Shown in pieces: positions 47,801 through 56,119 of a stretch of 64,000 bases of DNA. This DNA comes from Austropuccinia psidii. Lineage: Eukaryota; Basidiomycota; Pucciniomycetes; Pucciniales; Sphaerophragmiaceae. The notes beneath the pieces were generated by a model, which did no database searches, was not told where the DNA came from, and was given only the letters and a program-made list of their open reading frames with translations. The position numbers and the translations under genes are program-made. The stretch spans positions 32,265,409 to 32,329,408 of the forward strand of contig JALGQZ010000009.1 in assembly GCA_023105745.1 (NCBI GenBank), in the 5' to 3' direction. The first letter of the stretch is position 1; the number at the start of each line of letters is the position of its first letter.

Positions 47801-49973
47801 AGGATGGCATGCACAACCACCAAAGGGAATGGAGTTGTGTAATATGGCAAAAGTGGATAAAATGGAAGTGCAAGATAATAATGAAGAATCAAGATTTGAA
47901 GAGTTAACTCAAGGAAATTCAAGAAAAGAAGAAAATCAAGTACCTATAAAACAAAATCCAGAAATTCACTTCAAAAATTTCAAAGCTGAAGTAACAAGCA
48001 ATGTATTGAAAATTAGCACAAACAATAATGTAAACCCAAATTACCCTCAAAAATTTGAGAGTACTTATAGCTCTAACATGGAAGCTTCCACCCCAGTGGA
48101 ACTAGTACAAAAGAAAGGCTTTCATCCAAAACAGCTAGTTAAAAGTGTCTCACCTGTGTGTGGTAAAAATGATTTTCATTTCAATAGGAAACAGAATTCT
48201 GTTTCTGAGCTCTACAAACCATATGTAGAAGCTATATTCTCAAAACCAAAGCATAGTATTTCACCCATGGATTTGTTGAGAGTGACATCTGGTGCTTCAA
48301 TAAGATTTACTCAAAATTTGTTCAATAAATTCAAAAACACAAGGATGCAAGAAGAGTTCAAGAAAGATTCACCAGTTAAAAATCAAAATCAAAATAGTGG
48401 ACAAATAAATCCAGATTTATCTTATAATAACTCCATTCAAGAAGAAACTCATCAAATGGACAATCCTCCAATTAATCCAAGCCTTGAAGATCATACACTA
48501 AATATGAAGAATTCAAATCCCATTGAAAATGAATCTTCATCCCAGGAGGAACAAAACATAAAAACAGATTATAAGTCATGCAGTAAGGTAAATTACCTTA
48601 GTATTCAAGAAGATAAAATTGAAGGAAAAGATGAATATCAAGAATTGAACACCAATAATGAAGATGTAGCCCAATATGAGGAATTCAACTCACCAATTTA
48701 TGTTAGAGTAGGATGGGAGGAATATCCTGTTATGGCAATTATGAACCCAGGCCTAGAAGATAATATTTTGCCATTAAAGATTGGATTAAGTATTGGAATG
48801 AAGCCCAAGAAGAAAAATCAAACAAAAAATAAAATGTTAATGGAAAAGGTACAGATTGTTATGCCAACTGATGAAACTATTTACTTACCATTTATAGTTG
48901 AAGGATCATTAAGCCATTTAATTTTGGGAAAGAAGTTTTGTCATTACTTCTCTGTTATAAAGAGTATTCATAAGTCATCATTAGAATTTGAAGAAAGCAC
49001 AAATTCACAAGACAAGGAATTAAGAGCATCAAGATTAGGAATTAAAGAATGCAAGGGTCATAATTTAGAAAAGGAAGACAAAAAGTATGGAAATTTGGAT
49101 TTGGAAGAATATGACAGATTACTAAAAAGACAGTATAATATGGGATACTACTATGATCAACAAAGAGAAGAGGAAAGTGCTGCAAGAGCAAAATTGGACT
49201 ATGTCAATGACAGCATTAAGGAAATTAATGGCATAAATGAACCAATGGAAGGAACAGACTTAAAATGGACAGAAAGTAAAAGTAATAAAGATGAAGAAGC
49301 TACAGAAGGCTATCAAGCATTCAATTTGGCCTTATCAGACTATGATGAAGAAGAAAATATGGAAATTAATGATTATTCTTTGTTCAATCAGCAAATACCT
49401 GAAAAAGAAGTGAATTGGGAAGAATTAATTTTTGGAAGAAACTTGGAAGATAAAGAAAAAAGTGTTACTAGAGCTTCAAGTCCAGCTCTGAAGGAAAATT
49501 TTTATGAAAAAAGTGACATGAATTTTCCCCTTGATAATAATAAACAAATGAATGACAATAATATTTCAGATGAAGAAATATTAAGGCAAATAACAGAATT
49601 TTTGAAAGAAACTACCAATCAGGAACAGGAAAAAATACCTCAGATACCTCAAGTTACAGAATTTCCCATATGTAGCAATAAAAAGAAGTTGCAAAAGAGG
49701 AAATTCAAGCATAAAAGACAAAATAATACTTCAAAATTAATAAAAAATATTAAAATGAATATCAATTTCACCTTGGAAATGAACCATAAAAAGAATAAAA
49801 GGATACCCTTAAATAAAAGAATTTTGAAGGAAGAAATATTTTCCTTTATGAATAATTTTTTCTTTAATGATAAAACATTGAGTGTAAATAATAAAAATAA
49901 ACATAAAAAAAAAGAAGATTTAAGGTCCAAAGGAAGGGTAAATCCTTCCAGGAGGCCTAGAATTCTCCTTTAA
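44859..49973 (+). CDS. gag: Element D Gag-protease polyprotein with a second, inactive protease-like domain
   Basis: A 1704-codon uninterrupted frame. Met1 is the first ATG, but MDQQSISKLPPLPED at residue 103 (45165) is a likelier start, since residues 1-102 are Ser-rich and AT-driven. A Pro/Ser-rich region is followed by a capsid-like helical region from about 233 (VKIKAKDYNLNFNGEEVEKF), a Lys/Glu coiled coil, a CCHC zinc knuckle at 549 (CYYCSEEGHSTGRC) and a long Lys/Glu linker. The retropepsin has active site VDTGAE (Asp870) and flap-to-end VIGRPFLADNG. Further on, about 1280-1380 repeats the retropepsin layout (PVMAIMNPGLEDNILP ... LPFIVEG ... LILGKKF) with NPG at 1296-1298 in place of DTG. 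The last 300 residues are acidic then Lys-rich. No RT, RNase H or integrase follows. Twice the size of usual Gag proteins. Structural protein that would assemble particles for D and perhaps partners. Confidence 0.9.
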   Translation: MISKYIYLLNLESYNHLNKPLSSSSKSHSSSSSESYHYKLLLKSKSPGQTSQESLSNLISTPNTRRKEEDRLKEFFFNLIKEYKERKQEEAKFEGKTYKVEKMDQQSISKLPPLPEDTVEGQYEEEDGEEDQTVKIQSFMKQMQDFLLSQTSKKGKRRPSIPNTPGNSPSESTLPRHIRPEESPISPTPGPRATSTPETNPRINNIPRRAFVSTPNNPSPLQQQVLKQERPVVKIKAKDYNLNFNGEEVEKFIKKVERIAQIEGATDEDLAMQMAFWTTDSRISDAIEAMPGYEEGNWVQLKKDIITKWGRVEPERRYRKDSLIQLFNDTQDEGGISTLSEYKTFIGEYETIITYLLRYKYIPQENMFHEDVFDCLSADIKGAISKEMIKDNVMVRAEDGGYLIPPMRILKKYIEQELEARILVTKRLSSPRIKTVKNESIIKENNVKFKEELFPGMQEALKKMKELTKTLKEQQVVVNKEVPREKEVSKQFMEQLDELSKIAKPQKIAYANPQAENSGFRPKENLPPASSRYVPYAPAQNAPKPFVRCYYCSEEGHSTGRCNELIEDQNKKWVIRQGFNYLYPNWARIPTDGKLSPKQLVREFQKEQEELKKKLEEKAKEEEQKKKENSTAFITMDNWEDWQPPSISTGREPLGYAYGLRNTKQRKGNEDRAKAQSQPLPEREVTQPQEILKKKTSIPVGFIDNDYQEEEKVIIPTRYKSPRPLEINKEEEGAIPKNKTPQKSPMDEIKTIIKAPKEGRSVIKPKEEDKEEVLIVEKVINKVLDQKINLTLEEIFTISPRFMNELKFLSDREKKYLMSLKSINNEERVEDQEGNQQDITIEERMHYACPLGMIEVSIGLEGHKVKALVDTGAELSIIPEVESIKAGIPMRALNMRLKGIGGHSTAIVGLSENTLLILPSGDERKIHFFVARGAVHTVIGRPFLADNGIRLEHSQTQGEILSFRELDGRRLCIPICSPESKGWHAQPPKGMELCNMAKVDKMEVQDNNEESRFEELTQGNSRKEENQVPIKQNPEIHFKNFKAEVTSNVLKISTNNNVNPNYPQKFESTYSSNMEASTPVELVQKKGFHPKQLVKSVSPVCGKNDFHFNRKQNSVSELYKPYVEAIFSKPKHSISPMDLLRVTSGASIRFTQNLFNKFKNTRMQEEFKKDSPVKNQNQNSGQINPDLSYNNSIQEETHQMDNPPINPSLEDHTLNMKNSNPIENESSSQEEQNIKTDYKSCSKVNYLSIQEDKIEGKDEYQELNTNNEDVAQYEEFNSPIYVRVGWEEYPVMAIMNPGLEDNILPLKIGLSIGMKPKKKNQTKNKMLMEKVQIVMPTDETIYLPFIVEGSLSHLILGKKFCHYFSVIKSIHKSSLEFEESTNSQDKELRASRLGIKECKGHNLEKEDKKYGNLDLEEYDRLLKRQYNMGYYYDQQREEESAARAKLDYVNDSIKEINGINEPMEGTDLKWTESKSNKDEEATEGYQAFNLALSDYDEEENMEINDYSLFNQQIPEKEVNWEELIFGRNLEDKEKSVTRASSPALKENFYEKSDMNFPLDNNKQMNDNNISDEEILRQITEFLKETTNQEQEKIPQIPQVTEFPICSNKKKLQKRKFKHKRQNNTSKLIKNIKMNINFTLEMNHKKNKRIPLNKRILKEEIFSFMNNFFFNDKTLSVNNKNKHKKKEDLRSKGRVNPSRRPRILL

Positions 49974-50570
49974 TCATAAAATTTTCCATTTATTTGTATT
50001 ATTAACTTTCTTTGTATAAAATATAAAGTTTGAAAATATAAAAAAAAAATATAAAAAATAAAAATATATATATATATATAAAAATAAGGATAATTATAAG
50101 TTAAATATATATTTGTATTATTATATGGCTGGGCTATTCAGGTTCCTTTACTATATACATGCAGCTTATTGAATGTATTTGTACCTGATTTCTTATTTTT
50201 GATTAGTTATTCCTTTTCATTCACTGTTTTATAAAAAGATCAATCAATAAAAAAAAGAATATATATATATAAACATACATAAAAAGTTATAATAATCATA
50301 TTAAGAAATATTTTTACTTACTGTAATTTTTATATTATTATAAATTTTTTATATATAATTTTTTTTACAATGTTTTTTTTTTATATTTGATTTTTTTTAT
50401 ATTTATTTTTTACCCTTTTTTCTCAAGCTTACTTATCATAATAAAAAAAAAGTAAATGGAAAATAACTTTTTAATTATAATATAAATAAAAAAGTATTTA
50501 ATTTATCAATAAAAAAAAAACAAAAAAAGAATAAAAATAAATGAAAATTTAATTAATTAAAATTACTAAT
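49974..50570. other. Extremely AT-rich spacer in element D, no gene
   Basis: Directly after the Gag-protease stop. It consists of A/T runs and a (TA)n microsatellite near 50065-50082. No ORF and no pol motif on either strand; this is where pol would normally begin. Confidence 0.7.
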
Positions 50571-50606
50571 AGTAGTTTAATGTCCTAAGTAAGACATTAA
50601 ACTGCT
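50571..50606 (+). repeat. Hairpin repeat 1 of 6 in element D (14-bp stem)
   Basis: AGTAGTTTAATGTC, loop CTAAGTAA, GACATTAAACTGCT. Thirteen Watson-Crick pairs and one T-G pair close an 8-nt loop. It is the longest member of a set with five others at 53213-53992. Confidence 0.75.
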
Positions 50607-50699
50607 TCAACTTAAAAATTATATTTAAATTTGAAAGAAACTTACTTTTTTATCAAGATTTTATTTAAAAAAAAAAAAAAAAGCTTATCATTTTTTTTA

Positions 50700-51180
50700 G
50701 TGACGGAACAGTATCTACAGCCTAAAGGCTGTTTCCTTTTCTTAAAGGTGGGGTACTTTATGGATCCGGGCAAACAATTACGATCATAAATTCCAGCAGA
50801 GATACCGAGACAATCAATAATATAAACAATAATAATAAAAAAATATAAATAAATAACAAAAATAATAATAAAGAAAAGACCTTAGCAGAACGGAGGCAAT
50901 AAGATCAAACAGACTAACAGACTTTAAACAATTATTTCAGCGTTTACTAACCTACTTTACATGCACTTTTTTTATTTGTTTTTCTTTTATATTTATTTAT
51001 TATATACTTTTTTGATGAGCCGTTTATTTTTTCTAGTTATAAATAATAATATAAAAATAAAGTAGATAAACGGCGCTGAGGTGTTCGATAATAAGCCTAA
51101 GAGCTGCCAGCATGGAAAATTTCCTCGTAGGGTCCATTCGTCGGATAATAAGCAGGTTCGGATGGAGGTTGTTGCTCTGC
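50700..51180 (-). other. CpG-retaining segment downstream of the antisense ORF in element D
   Basis: Islands with many CpGs at 50700-50800, 50890-50970 and 51060-51180 alternate with A/T runs. An acceptor-like TTCTAATTGCAG (minus) ends near 51177. Hairpins include ACAGCC-TAAA-GGCTGT at about 50716-50731 and GCCGTTTAT (51019-51027) pairing with ATAAACGGC (51066-51074). These could be 3' exons or the untranslated end of the antisense gene; no frame is convincing. Confidence 0.35.
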
Positions 51181-51291
51181 AATTAGAATCAATATTCTAA
51201 ATTAAGAAAATAAAATGAATAAATAATTAACATAATAATATTTAAAAAAAAAAAAAAACATAATAATAAAAAATAAATAAAGAGGACTTAC

Positions 51292-51914
51292 TCCTCTAAA
51301 TGGGTATACCAAAGCACGATGGATCGAACGGAAGCCATAATGATGTCGTGAGCATCGCGAAAGGTGTTGTAGGCGGGGGGCGTCGTACCAAAGAAAAGGT
51401 GCATGTTAGCACCAAGCTGATTCATTTCAGCGTTGAATAAATAAAAATAATAACCAAAATCAATCTTCAGTTCGTCAATCGAAGGAGGCAAAGGGGGAGT
51501 CGGGATCTCGGATTGAACCCAGGATGGCATAGCAGGAGATGCGGCTGGTATCGCAATTGAGCCAGGAGAAGAATTGTTCAAATCAGAGAACATGTTGGAA
51601 AATGGAGAAATGGCAGCTACGGGATCGGAATCGAGATTTGGATCGATAGGGAAATTTAGGATGGTCGTAGAAACAGAGGACAAATTATTGTTTGAATTCG
51701 TACTACTAATCGAACCACTATTCGGTGGAGGATTTTGAGGAGTAGGCAACGGATTATAGAATGATGGGTGAAGGAAATTATTGGAAACGGTATATAAATT
51801 GAAGAAAGGACTGCTTGGAAGCGGTAAACTAAAACTATATCTAACGTTATTAAAATGGATAACTACGTTTTGCTCACCAGACACGTTAGGACGAACCTCA
51901 AGAGAAAACGACAT
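51292..51914 (-). CDS. Antisense ORF inside element D, probable first coding exon
   Basis: Minus-strand frame of 207-208 codons starting MSFSLEVRPNVSGEQNVVIH. Residues about 28-130 are rich in Pro, Ser and Asn (LPTPQNPPPNSGSISSTNSN). The last 60 residues are ordered-looking: SIDELKIDFGYYFYLFNAEM and later DAHDIIMASVRSIVLWYTHL. I do not recognise a family; there is no signal peptide or membrane span. The frame reads into a stop right after HLEE, but GTAAGT starts at 51291, one base inside that point, so splicing to an exon after TTGCAG at about 51177 is plausible. The ORF is rich in CpG, unlike the element's Gag gene. It sits where pol should be, antisense to the element. It may be a captured host gene or an element-specific accessory gene. 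Confidence 0.55.
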
Positions 51915-52095
51915 ATTTATTTTATTTTTATTTTTTTTATTATTTTATTTTCGGACTACGTATGGGAGTGAATAAACAGGGAAACAGAAGCAAGATAACG
52001 ACGTATATTTATAAAAAAAAAAAAAAAAAAGCAGTCAGTTAGCATAAACTAAAAAAAAAAAAAGTAGTAGAACAAAAAGTGGGTAAGAAGGAACG

Positions 52096-52735
52096 ACTTA
52101 CCTAAAAATTAGCCCATGCATTACGACATGCTGGACGTAAGATAGGGGACCTTACAAATAAAATAAATAAATAAATGTCATCTAAGGTAAAAAAAAAAGA
52201 AGAAAAAGAAGACTTACGTAGAGAAGCAATGAAAGCAAACGAGATCGGCCAGTTTTTCCTGCTGATCGACAACTGTAAATATAAAATATATAAAAAAAAA
52301 ATAAAAAAAAATTAAGATAACAAACGAATAAAATAGAAAGAGAAAAGAGAGACTTACGAATAATTATGACAACACGATATGACATCGGCCAGTTTTCTTG
52401 CCGATCAACGACGGTTAAAAAATAAAATAAAATAAAATAATAATAATAAAAAAATATATATATCAAATAAAACATAAATAAAAAATAATAATACGTAGAT
52501 GTGAAGAAACCCACAACGACGATCGGAATAAAATAATACGACACCACAAAATAAGGGTGACGGACAATAACGTAAAAATAAAAAAAATAATAGATTAAAC
52601 AAATAAATAAATAAAAAAAATAAAAAAATTAAGAGTGGGTTTTGGACAGGAGCGAGTCCAAACATCGTCGACAAGTAATACAATGACGAAAACCACGCAG
52701 CTGCTGCGTAGCAGCAGCGCGACCTGTTACAGGGT
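52096..52735 (-). other. Exon-like CpG islands with splice-donor motifs upstream of the antisense ORF
   Basis: GTAAGT occurs on the minus strand exactly at the ends of CpG-rich segments at 52101, 52217 and 52357. An acceptor-like TATTTACAG ends at 52273. The segments 52413-52358 and 52272-52218 are similar to each other (both contain AAAACTGGCCGAT) and so look like a duplicated exon. A perfect 8-bp inverted repeat GCTGCTGC-GTA-GCAGCAGC lies at 52700-52718. A branch-point-like TGCTAAC is near 52040. I cannot set a reliable gene model; these may be 5' untranslated exons of the antisense gene. Confidence 0.4.
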
Positions 52736-53212
52736 TTTTTTTACATGTGCAGCGTTGAATATGAAACTGAATAATATTTTCTATATTTTTTTTTATTTTA
52801 TTTAAGTTTATATTTAAAATAGAATAAAATATAAAATATATAAAATAATAATTATAATCAAAAAAATAATAAAAAAAAAATAAATATAAAAAAAAAGAAA
52901 AGATAAAAAATAATAAAATAAATAAATAAATATATGATTCAATTTATTTATTTTCAATCAAAAATAAATAAAAATAAAATAATGTTTGAAAAATATAAAT
53001 TTGAATTTATTTTTCATTTCTTTATTGGGTACAGCAAAATATACATATGAAATTATTAATCAATAAATAAAATATATATATTCAAATATTAATTTATTTA
53101 ATTCACAATAGCATCATCAAAAGGAATATAAAAATGGTAAAGCTACATCAGATGTAGCATTTACATGTGAAATCAATTAATAAAAGTTATACAAATACAT
53201 AAATAAAATGAT

Positions 53213-53230
53213 AAGTCCTTAGTAAGACTT
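53213..53230 (+). repeat. Hairpin repeat 2 of 6
   Basis: AAGTC, loop CTTAGTAA, GACTT. Same inner GTC/GAC pairs and 8-nt loop as the other members. Confidence 0.6.
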
Positions 53231-53334
53231 TAAAAGGCTAAAATTTATATTAACTCATATTAAAATGAACATTGAATTAGCATTTAATTATTTTCCACTT
53301 GTTTACTGCTTATTTTCTTAAAAAAGAAATGGAG

Positions 53335-53350
53335 AGGGGAATATTCCCCT
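53335..53350. repeat. Perfect 16-bp palindrome fused to a polypurine motif
   Basis: AGGGGAATATTCCCCT. It overlaps an AAATGGAGAGGGGA purine tract (53327-53340) like the one that precedes the 3' LTR. Confidence 0.6.
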
Positions 53351-53760
53351 AAATCTTATCAATCTATAGCTATGATATATACAGTAATAATACACATTAA
53401 AGTCAAATTTGGCTTGTGTTTTTTCATATTTTTCTGTAGAAGAATGGAATTACTCTTCAATTGTATGGTAGTGTTATAAAAAAAAAAAAATAATAAATAA
53501 ATAAAAAAAATAGAATAAAAGAATAAAAAAAAAAAAAAAAAAAAGGGGAGGGGTTAAACCCTCAGCCATATCTTCCATATTTGATGGTAATGGTTTTAAT
53601 TCAGTTTCATTGAATATCCTTTATATGAAATTTGAATATACACAATTTATTTTAATATTTTTTATCTGATCTGGTTTGGAAAGTTGGTTTGTGTATTGGG
53701 TTATTTATCATTTTATCAATGTAGTCTCAGTGTATTTTGATAATTATAAAAAAAAAACAG

Positions 53761-53992
53761 AGGTCCTAGACAAGACCTTAAACTGTCCAAATCATTAATT
53801 TTTTATATCTATCATCAAGGTCCTAGACAAGACCTTAAACTGTCCAAATCATCTTATATTTATTTATTTATTTTTATCAAGAAACTTTATTAATTCAATC
53901 GAAGGTCCTTAGTATGACCTTAAACTGCCTCATAAAGATATTGTATTATAATTATAGGATCAGAACTAAAACAGAGGTCCTGGAAAAGACCT
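53761..53992 (+). repeat. Hairpin repeats 3-6 of 6 (cluster)
   Basis: Four hairpins: AGGTC-CTAGACAA-GACCT (53761-53778), AAGGTC-CTAGACAA-GACCTT (53817-53836), AAGGTC-CTTAGTAT-GACCTT (53902-53921) and AGGTC-CTGGAAAA-GACCT (53975-53992). Each has an 8-nt loop and is followed by TAAAYTG-like sequence. Stem sequences differ from hairpins 1 and 2 by paired changes. Confidence 0.75.
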
Positions 53993-54068
53993 TAAATTGT
54001 ACCAAATTATTTTTTATTTATTCTTATGGAAGATTATGGTAGAAATAGGTAGCTGGAAGAAATTTATC

Positions 54069-54080
54069 AAATGGAGAGGG
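54069..54080 (+). other. Internal polypurine-tract-like motif
   Basis: AAATGGAGAGGG, identical to the start of the tract before the 3' LTR (54324-54338) and of that at 53327-53340. It could act as a second plus-strand primer or be a relic of 3'-end duplication. Confidence 0.4.
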
Positions 54081-54323
54081 AAATTGCCTTCAAGATGGAA
54101 GAATGAATAATGACACAATCAGATATTAAATCAGGCATAAAATCAGGGAGATTCAAAAACAATATAAAGAACCATCAACAGGCAATCTCAGCATAATTAA
54201 GCTATGAACATAAAATATGGCATACTTGCCATAATCAATCAAGATCAACATAAAAAATTAGAAGAAGAAACAGGAAAAATTTCATTAAGCTTCAGTTGGA
54301 TAATGAATGCTGGGGACAGCATT

Positions 54324-54338
54324 AAATGGAGAGGGGGA
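54324..54338 (+). other. Polypurine tract of element D
   Basis: AAATGGAGAGGGGGA directly before the 3' LTR start TGTGGTATGCC; the expected plus-strand primer site. Confidence 0.8.
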
Positions 54339-56119
54339 TGTGGTATGCCATACCATATCAGCTTAATAAAAATTTTTTTTGAGGGGAGTGAGAAGTAGCA
54401 GTACCCCTATGGGTAGCTTCTGTTGGAAACAAAACAAAAGGATATTTGTCCCAGTTGGTAAGGTGATGCCTTGTGCAAAGAAAATGGCCATGTCATTGGT
54501 TGAAGCCACATTGAAGACATAAAAAAAAAAATTATTAAAATGACAAAATTTTGGAAAATCTTTTTAAAGTTTGGAAAATACCTGAAACCTAACCTTAAAA
54601 TCAAATTAGGTTTCAACCCACAAATTGGCCTCAAAAAATATAAAATTCTAAATTCAAGATAGCAGAAGGAGGATACATAAACAGATTACATAAGCAGGAA
54701 GGAGTTAAGAAAGTATTAGTAATCAGATTACTTGATTAGTAATACTTAGGGAGTTAAGGGATACAGGTACCATGGAGGATTAGTCAGAAAGTCTAAGTAT
54801 TAGTAATAAAGCTCAAATAAGCACCAGCAAAAATACCTCAAATTAGTAAGCAACCCAACAAATGACATCATCAACCAAACAAATGATGCAATGATTTACA
54901 TAAATGACATCATTTAGGTGGGACCACCAGAAAAGAATTTTCCCAGCTAAAAGAAACTGAAAAATTCCAAGTCCCTCTTTTTGAACACCTCCCATGGAGA
55001 GCCCAAAAATTATAAATAGAGGGCCTCTCTCCCCAAATTTTTCCTCTTTCCCTCATGTCTTTTATCCCCCCTAAAAGTGCAAAGTGGATTTAAATTCATC
55101 CCTGACTATCAGGTTAACTAGTCTACAAATATATAATTCTATTATATAAAGGATAAAAAGGCCTTATATAATAGTCTTATAATAAAAAAAAAGTCTTATA
55201 AATAAAATAAAAAAAAAGTCTTATAAATAAAATAAAAAAAGTCTTATAATATAAAAAAAAAAAAGTCTTAAAATAAAGAATCAGTCTTAAAAAAAAGTCT
55301 TATAAAAAAAAAACTTTATATAATATAATTTCATTATATAAAGGATAAAAAGGCCTTATATAATAGTCTTATAAACTTAAATTAAATAAAATAGTATTTT
55401 AAAAGAATTTCACCTTATTATAAGCAATTAAAAGCTTTGAAGAAGGAAAAGAAGGGTCATTTAGTTGTTATTTTTAAGGAGTTAATATTATTATTTAATT
55501 TCACAAAGTCATACTTTGGTCACTACAAGGACATTTTATTAATTATAAAGAAAAAAAAAACCTATTATAAGAATACAATAGTGTCATTCTTATTAAAAAA
55601 GAAAGAATTATTATCAAATTAAATTATCAAAGAGTGGCTATCAATTAGTCTGGTCATATCAGAATTTCATTATATAAAAAATAAATAAATAAATAATATA
55701 TCATTAACCATAAAAAACAAGTTTTTGATTGTTTGTTCAGTATTATTATTAGTCTAGTGTCTCCATATTATATTGAGTTATTGTTGTAGTAGTATTTTGT
55801 GTGATTTGTGCTAGTCTTATTTCTTTTGGTTAATTAAATAGTGTTATATTTAAAAGGTTAAATAAATATTTTTGAGATCAAGCAAAGTCTGATTGAGTCT
55901 GTTGAATACACTTTTCTGAATTAGCCACCATCAATAAATAAATTGATTGTGAACTCAAGTTAAGATAATTCAGCATTTTTCAGGAAGGGCAGTCTAGATT
56001 ATTCTAGCACACAAGCAGAGCAAGGGTTACAAGCTTGAACAGCAATTCAAAACTGTTTTCTTGTAATTTCCCCTTCCAGGTACTGCCTCATTTTATCCCA
56101 CGCAAGAGGAGTTCCCACA
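54339..56119 (+). repeat. 3' LTR of element D
   Basis: TGTGGTATGCCATACCA...GAGTTCCCACA, 1781 bp, nearly identical to 43021-44800. Differences I could see include the B box (GGTTC to GGTTG), a few single bases near 54797, 55080 and 55330, and small A-run changes. It contains the TATA box at 55011-55019. Confidence 0.93.

Larger units (their letters stand above)
43021..56119 (+). mobile_element. Element D: 13.1-kb non-autonomous LTR retrotransposon (Gag-protease only)
   Basis: Two LTRs of about 1780 bp, differing at only about 20 positions by eye (about 1%), flank an 9.5-kb interior with a PBS-like site, one 1704-codon Gag-protease ORF and about 4.4 kb without any reverse transcriptase, RNase H or integrase motif on either strand. 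A polypurine tract stands before the right LTR. It is inserted in gag of element C with duplication ATAC. The near-identical LTRs mean recent movement, so enzymes must have come from another element. The 3' half carries an antisense ORF, a CpG-retaining island, hairpin repeats and extra polypurine motifs, listed separately. Confidence 0.9.

Noticed and set aside
52182..52683. Two minus-strand ORFs of 92-121 codons rich in Phe, Leu, Tyr and Ile
   Set aside because: They are translations of poly-T tracts joining the CpG-rich islands across what look like introns; composition, not a membrane protein, explains them.
49974..54338. A hidden or degraded reverse transcriptase or integrase in element D
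   Set aside because: I looked for YxDD, SDRD, HHCC and AERM-like motifs on both strands; none is present and the region is mostly A/T runs, hairpins and the antisense island.
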